A stretch of DNA of 64,000 nt from NCBI RefSeq assembly GCF_037023145.1, contig NZ_CP146092.1, forward strand, positions 1,054,001-1,118,000, in the 5' to 3' direction. This DNA comes from Ralstonia sp. RRA (lineage in GTDB: Bacteria; Pseudomonadota; Gammaproteobacteria; Burkholderiales; Burkholderiaceae). Position numbers and translations under genes: made by a program. Position 1 is the stretch's first letter. Every line of letters starts with the position of its first letter. This document shows positions 25,965 through 33,747 of the stretch, piece after piece. Under the pieces are notes generated by a model that did not search any database, was not told the origin of the DNA, and saw only the letters and a list, made by a program, of their open reading frames with translations.

Positions 25965-26945
25965 TTAGATGACGAAGACGGACGAGCCCGTCGTCTTGCG
26001 TGCTTCCAGATCGCGGTGCGCCTGCACAGCCTCCTCCAACGCGTAGCGTTGATGGATCTCGATCTGGATGCGGCCGGCTGCGACGTGGTCGAACAGCTCG
26101 CCGGCAAGCGCTGCCTTCTCGGCTGGATCGGCGATGTAATCCGCCAGCGCCGGGCGCGTCATATACAGCGAGCCCTTCATCGCCAGCACTTGCGGATTGA
26201 ACGGCGGGATCGGGCCCGAGGCCGTGCCGACGCACACCATCAGCCCGCGCCGCTTGAGCGAATCGAGCGAGGCGTCAAAGGTGGCCTTGCCCACGCTGTC
26301 GAACACCACGTTCACGCCCACGCCGTCGGTCAGCTCGCGCACGCGCTTGGCGACGTCTTCGTGCGCGTAATTGATGACGTGGTCGCAGCCATGTGCACGG
26401 GCGATGTCCGCCTTGGCTTCGCTCGATACGGTGCCGATCACCGTCAACCCGAGCAGCTTGGCCCACTGCGAGACGATCAACCCTACGCCGCCCGCAGCCG
26501 CGTGCAGCAGGATGGTGTCGCCCTTGGCAAACGGATAGATGCGGCGCAGCAGGTAGGCCGAGGTCAGGCCGCGCATGGTCATGGCGGCGGCGGTTTCGCA
26601 GGCAATGGCATCCGGCAGCTTGATGAGCGGTGCGGCCGGGATCAGGCGCTCGGTGCTGTAGGCGCCCAGCGTGTTGACGAAGCCGGTGTAGGTCACGCGG
26701 TCGCCCTCGGCAACGTTGGTGACGCCGTCGCCCACGGCTTCGACAATGCCTGCCGCTTCAACGCCCATGCCGGCGGGCAGTGGCACCGGATACAGGCCGG
26801 AGCGGAAGTACGTATCGGCAAAGTTCAGGCCGACGGCCTCGTGACGCAGGCGGACTTGGCCGGGGCCGGGGCGGCCGACTTCGACGGTCTCGCAGCGCAA
26901 GACCTCGGGGCCGCCGGTTTCATGAAAGCGGACTGCGGTTGCCAT
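25965..26945 (-). CDS. NADPH:quinone oxidoreductase-like MDR enzyme
   Basis: The product has 326 residues from ATG 26945, with GGAGATACC upstream. It is a zinc-free medium-chain reductase: VRFHETGGPEVLRCETVEVG and GLNFADTYFRSGLYPVPLPA at the start, and nucleotide-binding HAAAGGVGLIVSQWAKLLG in the middle. The family reduces quinones, enones or enoyl compounds with NADPH. In this operon it may reduce or detoxify a pathway intermediate. A GC hairpin (26995-27013) lies just upstream in the gap to the MFS gene. Confidence 0.9.
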   Translation of the reverse strand: MATAVRFHETGGPEVLRCETVEVGRPGPGQVRLRHEAVGLNFADTYFRSGLYPVPLPAGMGVEAAGIVEAVGDGVTNVAEGDRVTYTGFVNTLGAYSTERLIPAAPLIKLPDAIACETAAAMTMRGLTSAYLLRRIYPFAKGDTILLHAAAGGVGLIVSQWAKLLGLTVIGTVSSEAKADIARAHGCDHVINYAHEDVAKRVRELTDGVGVNVVFDSVGKATFDASLDSLKRRGLMVCVGTASGPIPPFNPQVLAMKGSLYMTRPALADYIADPAEKAALAGELFDHVAAGRIQIEIHQRYALEEAVQAHRDLEARKTTGSSVFVI

Positions 26946-27079
26946 GGGGTATCTCCAGGTTTTTTTCAGATGTTTGGGGTGCGCGCCGCCGGCACGGCTC
27001 GCTGGGCGAGCCGCGGTCAAAGCGGAGAGGGGATGGAGGTGCCTTGGGAGGCGGCGCGCGGTTAAGTCGGGCTAGGTGC

Positions 27080-28417
27080 TCATGCAGAGGCCACCGCAGA
27101 TGGGCTGAGGGCGGGCCCCGCATCCACTTGCACGCTGGCCGCGCGTTTCAGTTCGGCCTCGTAGCTGCGCGCGGCCAGCAGGAAGCAGCCTGCTGCCACC
27201 ACACCGAAGATCGGCATGACGGCCAGCGCAGTCTGCAGGCCCCACGCATCGGACATCGCGCCGCCAACGAACGGACCGATCGCCAGGCCGAACAGGTTCT
27301 GGAACAGCGAGAGCACCGCAGCCCCTGTGGAGCGCACACCCGGGTGGACCACGTCGAACACCACGCTGGAGGCTGGCGCCACCGTGCACGTCATCAGGAA
27401 GCCGCCGAAGGCGATCAGCAGGAATTGCTGGTTGGCCGGCATGGTCGTGCCGAAAGCCGTTGTGAACACCAGCAGCGTCACGATCGCCAGCACCGCCACG
27501 GCAATCAGCCGGTTGCGCTGACGGCGCGCTGCCACCACGTCGGCCACCACGCCCCACACGAAGGCCCCCAGCGCGCCGCACAGCACAACCAGCGCGGCCT
27601 GCATTGCGGCGCGGTCCGGCGGTGTGCCGTGGTAGCGGTTCAGGTAGCTCGGCAGCCACGACCAGATGGTCGATACAACGATCAGCTGGAAGGCCGCGCC
27701 CAGGCAGGTCCACCACAGCGTGCGTGATTTGGTGAGTGCGCCAGCCACGCGTTGCAGGAGCGTGCCAGCGGACTGCCGTGCCTGCGCCGCACCGGGTGCC
27801 ATCGCCACCGTCTTGTAGTCCGGCACAAACACATAGAGCAGCGCCAGCAGCAACCCGGGCACGCCCACCACGCCAAAGGCTGCCTGCCAGCCCCAGCGTG
27901 CCGCGATCACACCGCCGAGCAGTACGCCGAGCACCGAGCCCACGGATGCCGCCGCAAAGAAGGCGCCCATCAACGTGGCACGCAGGCGCTTGGGGAACAG
28001 GCTGGCGATGAGCGCTGCACCCACCGAGCCGTAGCCGGTTTCACCGACACCCACGATGGCACGCGCGGTGAACAACTGCGCGTAGTTGCGCGTGAACATG
28101 CACGAGATGGTGGCCAGGCTCCACACCGTCGCCATGATGACGATGCTCTTGACGCGGCTGAAGCGGTCGGCCAGCAGCGCCACCGGCAAGCCGCCCACCG
28201 CCACCACGATCGAGATGACCGAGACGAGTGCGCCGAGTTGTTTGTCCGACAGCGCCCAGGCTGTCTTCAGATGCGGGAACAGCGACACGATGACTTGCCG
28301 GTCGATGTAATCGAACAGCATCAGCGCAAAGGTCATCGCAAACGCAAACCACGCCTGGGGGCGGCTGACGAGGTAGTCGTCACGGTCTGCGCATGGGTCG
28401 GCGGCATGCAGATTCAT
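27080..28417 (-). CDS. MFS transporter (spinster/hexuronate-like)
   Basis: The product has 445 residues and 12 membrane segments. LMLFDYIDRQVIVSLFPHLK and the loop-2 motif VALLADRFSRVKSIVIMA mark it as MFS, as do AIVGVGETGYGSVGAALIAS and the organic-anion-type layout. It probably imports the substrate of the operon. It lies 72 bp after the BKACE gene and 134 bp before the MDR gene, all on the minus strand. Confidence 0.88.
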   Translation of the reverse strand: MNLHAADPCADRDDYLVSRPQAWFAFAMTFALMLFDYIDRQVIVSLFPHLKTAWALSDKQLGALVSVISIVVAVGGLPVALLADRFSRVKSIVIMATVWSLATISCMFTRNYAQLFTARAIVGVGETGYGSVGAALIASLFPKRLRATLMGAFFAAASVGSVLGVLLGGVIAARWGWQAAFGVVGVPGLLLALLYVFVPDYKTVAMAPGAAQARQSAGTLLQRVAGALTKSRTLWWTCLGAAFQLIVVSTIWSWLPSYLNRYHGTPPDRAAMQAALVVLCGALGAFVWGVVADVVAARRQRNRLIAVAVLAIVTLLVFTTAFGTTMPANQQFLLIAFGGFLMTCTVAPASSVVFDVVHPGVRSTGAAVLSLFQNLFGLAIGPFVGGAMSDAWGLQTALAVMPIFGVVAAGCFLLAARSYEAELKRAASVQVDAGPALSPSAVASA

Positions 28418-28489
28418 GGTTGTCTCCGAGTGGCGGCGCTTGCGTTGAGCGCCGCCTGTGTTGGGCCCGGTGAAAGTGCGTCTTGTAGT

Positions 28490-29545
28490 TTAGGCTGCGC
28501 GCAGCGGCAGGTTCTTCACATTCGGCGTGCGGTTGGGGGCCATGCCGTGGGCTGCCAGCGTTTCCTCGGCGCTGTCGTACCAGGTGCCGATGCGGTAGAT
28601 CTGGCGCGCCTCCTTGCCACTGGCGATTTCGCGCCCCAGTTCCTTGGCCACGCGCACGCATTGTTCGATCTGCTGCACCGAGGTCATGCGATTGCCGTGC
28701 TGGTCGATGATGGTGTCTTCAATGCCGCAGCGCGGGTGCAGGCCCATTGCCATGGCCATCATGTTGAACGGCAGCACGTTCTTGAGCAGCGACTCCGCCG
28801 TCAGCGTGCAGCCGTCCGGCGCACGGTGGATGAAGTTGAAGAAGTTGAACGGGTTGGGGCCGTCAAAACCGCCACCAATGCCGATCCACGTGAGGTTGAG
28901 CGGGCCCTTGTAGAGGCCCTTGCGCACCAGGCGCTCCAGCGTCTCCATCGCATGGATGCCGGTGAGCTGGAAGTGTGGCTGCACGCCGGCAGCCTGCAGG
29001 CGGCGCAGGTGTTCCTCCAGCCATTGCGGGCCGGCCGGCACGGTCATCTCGCGGTAGGCCTGCTGTAGCGCGGGGTGTGACAGTGAGGTGCCTTCCAGAT
29101 ACTCCGGATACAGCAGCTCCATGATGTTCATCTGCGTGGTGTTGATGGCCACGGTCACCTGATCGGGCGTTGGCGTCAGGTCGGCCAGCATGTGGCGCGT
29201 GTCGTCCGACAGCCACTTGGCGGCCTGGCCTTCGTCTTCCGGCGCAAACGAGATCGAACCGCCCACCTGGATGATCATGTCGGGCACCGCAGCGCGCACA
29301 CCGGCAATCAACTCGTTGAATTTCGACAGCCGCTTGCTGCCCTTGCCGTCCAGTTCACGCACATGCAGGTGCAGCACGGTGGCACCGGCGTTGTAGCAAT
29401 CCACGGCTTTCTGCACCTGCTCTTCCATCGTGACGGGGATGTCTTCCGGAAAATCTTCCGGCATCCATTCCGGGCCGTACGGCGCAGCGGTGATGACGAC
29501 CTTGTCCTGGTTCTCGGGGTGCAGCGAATCATCGAGGAATTGCAC
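28490..29545 (-). CDS. Beta-keto acid cleavage enzyme (BKACE, DUF849)
   Basis: The product has 351 residues starting at GTG 29545, chosen for the AGGAG eight bases upstream. The family cleaves a beta-keto acid with acetyl-CoA, giving acetoacetate and a new CoA thioester, using zinc. Zn-binding His59 and His61 lie in TVLHLHVRE, with VVITAAPYGPEW near the start and IGIGGGFDGPNPFNFFNFI later. The long FNFFNFIHR insert and the partner genes do not match lysine fermentation (kce), so the substrate is open. It is the first gene of the leftward operon, divergent from an AraC-type regulator. Confidence 0.88.
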   Translation of the reverse strand: MQFLDDSLHPENQDKVVITAAPYGPEWMPEDFPEDIPVTMEEQVQKAVDCYNAGATVLHLHVRELDGKGSKRLSKFNELIAGVRAAVPDMIIQVGGSISFAPEDEGQAAKWLSDDTRHMLADLTPTPDQVTVAINTTQMNIMELLYPEYLEGTSLSHPALQQAYREMTVPAGPQWLEEHLRRLQAAGVQPHFQLTGIHAMETLERLVRKGLYKGPLNLTWIGIGGGFDGPNPFNFFNFIHRAPDGCTLTAESLLKNVLPFNMMAMAMGLHPRCGIEDTIIDQHGNRMTSVQQIEQCVRVAKELGREIASGKEARQIYRIGTWYDSAEETLAAHGMAPNRTPNVKNLPLRAA

Positions 29546-29582
29546 GGTGTGTCTCCTGTAGGGGATGTCTCTGGTGGACTCC

Positions 29583-29646
29583 ACTATAGGGAGACGGTAG
29601 GGTTGTATTTCTCATTTGGCGCCAAGTTTTTCTCTTTATGCGCCAT
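29583..29646 (-). promoter_or_regulatory. Operon promoter and candidate AraC-type binding repeats
   Basis: On the minus strand a -10 box TATAGT (29588-29583) has no good -35, as expected of an activated promoter. Upstream are two copies of TT-N2-GCGCCA read on the plus strand, at 29615/29616-29624 and 29636/29637-29645. They are exactly 21 bp apart, and the first is embedded in the perfect palindrome TTGGCGCCAA (29616-29625). Two helical turns between direct repeats suits an AraC-family activator. Confidence 0.6.
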
Positions 29647-29698
29647 TCCGTGTAAACACCAAGAGGACCTATCAGGCCCCGGATATTGGCGGACATCC

Positions 29699-30700
29699 AT
29701 GGAGACAATGGTGCGCGCCCGGTCGCTGAACGGCTATTTTCAGGTCGTGCGGCGGCTCGGCTTCAACCCGCAGGAAGCGTTGCGGCAGGTGGGGCTCGAC
29801 CCCGCCAAGCTGGCCGACACGGAACAGCTCGTGCCCGTGGTGGCGACATGCCAGTTGATGGAGGTCACAGCGGCCAGTGCGCCATGCCCGACACTCGGCC
29901 TGCAGATGGCCGAGGCGCGGCAGGAGCTGGACTTTGGCGTGCTCGGCCTGCTGCTGGGTCACAAGCGCACCCTGCGCGAGGCGTTGCAGGCCATCATCCA
30001 GTACCGCCACCTCATGAACGAGGCGCTGGCGGTCTATCTGGAGTCGGATGGCGACATGGTGGTCATCCGCGAGGAGATCATCACCGAGACGCCTGTGCCA
30101 CTGCGTCAGGCCAACGAGTTGGCCGTGGGTGTGCTGGCCCGCATTTGCAGTGCGCTGCTGGGCACGCATTGGAAGCCGCGCGGCATCCACTTCACGCACG
30201 CAGCCCCGGCAGATGTCAGCCTGCACCGGCGCGTGTTCGGTTGCCCGATCGTGTTTGACAGCGATTTCAACGGCATCGTCTGCGTGGCGGCCGATCTGGA
30301 GACGCCCAATCCGGCCGCCGACCCGGCCCTCGTGCGTTATGCAGAAAGCCTGGCCGAGCCGCTCAACGTGTCGGGGCCGGATGCCGTGGTGCAGGAAGTG
30401 CGGCGCGCGGTGTATCTGCTGTTGCCGCTGGAGCGTGCCTCGGTGGAGCAGGTGGCCGAGCACCTTCACCTGAGCGCACGCACCTTGCAGCGGCAGTTGG
30501 AGTCCGCTGGCGCCACGTTCTCCGAGCTGGTGGAGGAGGTGCGCCACAACCTGGCCGTCCGCTACATGGCCAACCCGAGTTACCGGATCGGCCGCGTGGC
30601 GGCGCTGCTGGGGTACACGCGGCAGGCATCATTCACGCGCTGGTTCGTCGCCCACTTCGGCATGACGCCGCGTGCATGGCGCGATGCGCAGACGCAATAG
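29699..30700 (+). CDS. AraC-family transcriptional regulator (Arabinose_bd/OruR type)
   Basis: The product has 333 residues from ATG 29699; an ATG at 29708 is also possible. The N-terminal region (SLNGYFQVVRRLGFNPQEAL, then FGVLGLLLGHKRTLREALQA) matches the sensor domain of ArgR/OruR-like AraC proteins. The C-terminal two HTH units are VEQVAEHLHLSARTLQRQLE and RIGRVAALLGYTRQASFTRW. It is divergent from the BKACE-MFS-MDR-TauD-porin operon with repeats in between, so it is the likely activator. It ends 2 bp before the convergent MFS gene. Confidence 0.92.
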   Translation: METMVRARSLNGYFQVVRRLGFNPQEALRQVGLDPAKLADTEQLVPVVATCQLMEVTAASAPCPTLGLQMAEARQELDFGVLGLLLGHKRTLREALQAIIQYRHLMNEALAVYLESDGDMVVIREEIITETPVPLRQANELAVGVLARICSALLGTHWKPRGIHFTHAAPADVSLHRRVFGCPIVFDSDFNGIVCVAADLETPNPAADPALVRYAESLAEPLNVSGPDAVVQEVRRAVYLLLPLERASVEQVAEHLHLSARTLQRQLESAGATFSELVEEVRHNLAVRYMANPSYRIGRVAALLGYTRQASFTRWFVAHFGMTPRAWRDAQTQ

Positions 30701-30702
30701 CG

Positions 30703-31965
30703 TCAGGCAGGGTTGAGCGCAGTATCGGCATCATCCGGACTCGGCTGACGCGCGAGCCGGACTGCGGGCGACTGGAGGATGCACAACAGCTGTAGCGCAA
30801 AGCCGGCCAGCGCCATCAGCAGGCACGCACCCATACCCGCCTGCGCCGCCAACCATGCCGCCAATGCAGCACCCACCGGTCGTGCACCGTACGACATCAC
30901 GTTCACCGCCGACACGCGTGCCAGCAGAGCGGGCGGCGTGACTGTCTGGCGCAGCGTGGTCGTGCTGACCACCCATAGGATCGGCCCACACCCCAGCATG
31001 AAGAACCCCGCATGGGCGAGCGCCGGCCACGGCTGCCAGAGCGTCGCTGCCAGCAACGCACCGCCGGCCAGCCCGCACACGGGGCCGGTTGCCACCACAT
31101 GGCCAAAGCGCCAGCGCGCCAGGATGCGTGCAGCGAGCAGTGCGCCAATCACCATGCCCGCACCGTACATCCCGAGCGTGAGCCCGATGGCCTGCGCCGA
31201 CAGCCCAAGCCGGTGCGCCGCATACGGCACGAATACGGCGAGCACCATGAAAAAGGACATCGTGAAGAGGCACTGCGTGATGAACACCGGCCGCAGCAGC
31301 GGGTGATGGAACACGAAGCGCGCACCCTCGGCGATGTCGCGCAGCGGATGCGTCGCGCGCCGTGCTGCAGGCGCGGGTGAGGGTACGCCCGTCAGCAGCG
31401 CCGCTGCACCAACGGATAGCGCGGCGGCAAGCACGAAGGCCGTCATGGCGCCGGTCCAGCCGATCAGCGCGCCACCGATGGCCGGGCCGCAGGCAAACGC
31501 CACGGTGCGCGCCAGTTCGATGCGCCCGTTGGCACGCGAGAGCATCGCCGGTGGCACGAGCGATGGCACCAACGCCGGTGCCGCCACACTGAACACCACC
31601 GTGCCGCAGACCGCCACGAAGCCCAGCACCACCAGCGCTGTCAGATTCAGTTGGCCAGCGAGCAGCAGCCCTGCCACCCCGAACAGTGCCGCTGCACGCA
31701 CCGCTTCTGCCCCGGCCATCAACGTGCGCTTGGGCCAACGGTCCGCCAGCATCCCAACGGGGATGGCAAACAGCACGAACGGCAGCGTGAGCGCCACCTG
31801 GAGCCAGCTCGCTGTACTGGCATCGGCATGCAGGGTGAGCACCGCCACCATCGGCATGGCGGCCAGCGCGATCTGCTCGGCGGATTGCGCGGCGAGGTTG
31901 GAGCCCGCCAGCCGGTTGAAGCCGGCAGTCAGGCGGTCGATCGATGAGTCAAGGGGGGCGGGCAT
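30703..31965 (-). CDS. MFS exporter (EntS/MFS_3-like)
   Basis: The product has 420 residues and 12 membrane segments. FNRLAGSNLAAQSAEQIALA, FAIPVGMLADRWPKRTLMAG and the TLRQTVTPPALLARVSAVNV stretch are typical of the enterobactin-exporter-like MFS_3 group. The substrate is unknown and no siderophore genes are nearby. It is convergent with the AraC gene with only 2 bp between stops. Confidence 0.88.
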   Translation of the reverse strand: MPAPLDSSIDRLTAGFNRLAGSNLAAQSAEQIALAAMPMVAVLTLHADASTASWLQVALTLPFVLFAIPVGMLADRWPKRTLMAGAEAVRAAALFGVAGLLLAGQLNLTALVVLGFVAVCGTVVFSVAAPALVPSLVPPAMLSRANGRIELARTVAFACGPAIGGALIGWTGAMTAFVLAAALSVGAAALLTGVPSPAPAARRATHPLRDIAEGARFVFHHPLLRPVFITQCLFTMSFFMVLAVFVPYAAHRLGLSAQAIGLTLGMYGAGMVIGALLAARILARWRFGHVVATGPVCGLAGGALLAATLWQPWPALAHAGFFMLGCGPILWVVSTTTLRQTVTPPALLARVSAVNVMSYGARPVGAALAAWLAAQAGMGACLLMALAGFALQLLCILQSPAVRLARQPSPDDADTALNPA

Positions 31966-32059
31966 CGCACGTCTCCTGGTCCTGAAAGTGTTGGGCTTCA
32001 GGTTAGGGATGGCGCTGCGTTGTGGCGCTCCGCTTCTTGCGGGTGAATTCGAAGCGCGA

Positions 32060-33496
32060 CTACAGGATCGGTGCGAACAGCTTGGCTACGTGCATGATCA
32101 CGCGGCGCATCGGGTGGGCGCGCTCGTATTCGTCGCGGCCGATGCGGGTGGCTTCCGCAAAGTCGGCTTCGAGCATGTGTGCAACGTCGCTGGCGAAGCG
32201 GTGGTCGGCGGTCATGACCATCACCTCGAAGTTCAGGCGGAACGAGCGGTTGTCGAGGTTGGCGCTGCCCACGGCGGCCGCGTCGTCGTCGATCAGCACA
32301 ACTTTCTGGTGCAGGAAGCCGGGCAGGTAGCGGTAGATTTTCACGCCCGCGCGGATGGCCTGATGCGCGTACAGCGTCGAGGCCAGGAACACCACGCGGT
32401 GGTCTGGCCGCGAGGGGATCAGGATGCGCACATCCACGCCGCGCAGCACGGCCAGACGCAGCGCGGCAAACACGGCCTCATCGGGAATGAAATACGGTGT
32501 GGTGATCCACAGCCGCTTGCGCGCCGACTGGATGGCCTCCATGAAGAACAGCGAGCAAGTCTCCTGCTTGTCGGCCGGGCCGCTGGCGACCACCTGGCAG
32601 ACCATGTCTTCCACCGGACGCTGTTCGGGCACGATCAGTTGCGGCACCTCCTTCGCTGCCCAGTACCAGTCTTCGGCAAAGGTGAGCTGCAGGTCCATCA
32701 CCGCCGCCCCAACGATCTCGATATGGGTATCGCGCCACGGCGAGAGTGGCGGCTTTTCGCCCAGGTACTCGTTGCCCACGTTGTGCCCGCCCACATAGGC
32801 GCGCTCGCCATCCACCACCACCAGCTTGCGGTGATTGCGGAAGTTGAGCTGGAAGCGGTTGACGAAGCCCCCGCGCGTGGCAAATGGCTTGGCGTGGATG
32901 CCGCCCTCGATCAGGCGCTGCACGTAGTGGCGGGGCAGGGCGTGGCAGCCGATGCTGTCGAACAGGAAGTACACGCGCACGCCGGCGCGGGCGCGCTCAA
33001 GCATCAGCTCCGCTAGGCGGCGGCCGAGCGTGTCGTCGTGCACGATGAAGAACTGAACGATCAGTACGCGCTTGGCCTGCGCGATGGCCGCGAAGATGGC
33101 GTCGAAGGTCTCCGCGCCGTTCACCAGCAGACGCACGCGGTTGCGCGACAGGCAGGGCATGCCGGTCAGGCGCGGCAAGGCCTGCATGCTCGCGTGGTGC
33201 GGTTCGACGACGGAGGATTCGTGATCGCGCAGGCGGCGCCAGTCGTCTGACAGCGTGATCTCGCGCAGGCGGGCGTTGTGGAAGCGGCGGGCGTCCACGT
33301 AGCCGGCAAAGGTGCTGCGTCCGAAGATCAGGTAGGGGATCAGCGTGAACTCGGGCAGCGTGACCAGCGAGATCGCCCAGGCAATGGCGCCCTGCGAGGT
33401 GCGCACGGTGAGCACCGCATGGATGGCCGCGAGCACGCCCACGCAGTGCACGAGGAAGAGGAAGGTGGCAAAAAACGCGGTGGTACTGGTCGGCAT
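32060..33496 (-). CDS. cls: Cardiolipin synthase (phospholipase D family)
   Basis: The product has 478 residues. Two N-terminal hydrophobic helices (FFATFLFLVHCVGVLAAIHA, then GAIAWAISLVTLPEFTLIPY) are followed by two PLD domains. Their HKD motifs are FRNHRKLVVVDG and LHQKVVLIDDDAAAVGSANL. It condenses phosphatidylglycerol into cardiolipin in the inner membrane. The ATG at 33496 has no purine-rich ribosome site; a hairpin with a T-run lies just upstream. Confidence 0.9.
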   Translation of the reverse strand: MPTSTTAFFATFLFLVHCVGVLAAIHAVLTVRTSQGAIAWAISLVTLPEFTLIPYLIFGRSTFAGYVDARRFHNARLREITLSDDWRRLRDHESSVVEPHHASMQALPRLTGMPCLSRNRVRLLVNGAETFDAIFAAIAQAKRVLIVQFFIVHDDTLGRRLAELMLERARAGVRVYFLFDSIGCHALPRHYVQRLIEGGIHAKPFATRGGFVNRFQLNFRNHRKLVVVDGERAYVGGHNVGNEYLGEKPPLSPWRDTHIEIVGAAVMDLQLTFAEDWYWAAKEVPQLIVPEQRPVEDMVCQVVASGPADKQETCSLFFMEAIQSARKRLWITTPYFIPDEAVFAALRLAVLRGVDVRILIPSRPDHRVVFLASTLYAHQAIRAGVKIYRYLPGFLHQKVVLIDDDAAAVGSANLDNRSFRLNFEVMVMTADHRFASDVAHMLEADFAEATRIGRDEYERAHPMRRVIMHVAKLFAPIL

Positions 33497-33511
33497 CGAA
33501 GAAGGAGAAAA

Positions 33512-33565
33512 AGGCCGGGGCCTGTCCTCTAGTCAAACGTGCTCGCGTTTGACTAGGACAGGCCC
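33512..33565 (-). terminator. Hairpin plus T-run in the cls leader
   Basis: On the minus strand GGGCCTGTCCTAGTCAAACG (33565-33546), a six-base loop and CGTTTGACT-ag-AGGACAGGCCC (33539-33518) form a 20-bp stem with a 2-nt bulge. CCGGCC and five T follow. The T-run ends about 15 bases before the cls ATG. It reads as an intrinsic terminator or attenuator immediately ahead of the gene. Confidence 0.6.
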
Positions 33566-33747
33566 TGCGCCCGGCACACACGACGATGTGCGCATTCTGA
33601 CATGCCCCGAGTGGCGTCGGACAAACACGGATACAGTGGCGCCGTACGGCTGGCGTAGTCTCGCCAGACATGAAGGCGGGGCACGCCGCATGCTGATGTG
33701 CAGATGGCGTCCTGTCGACCAACGGTAGCAAAAGAACACCATCGAAC

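Noticed and set aside
24909..27065. 718-codon open frame on the plus strand across porin, dioxygenase and MDR genes
   Set aside because: It spans three well-supported genes and their gaps in antisense and lacks any domain.
28490..29545. Lysine-fermentation kce (3-keto-5-aminohexanoate cleavage enzyme)
   Set aside because: Same family, but the usual partner genes (kdd, kal, aminomutases) are absent and the operon content is aerobic (dioxygenase), so the specific name is not justified.
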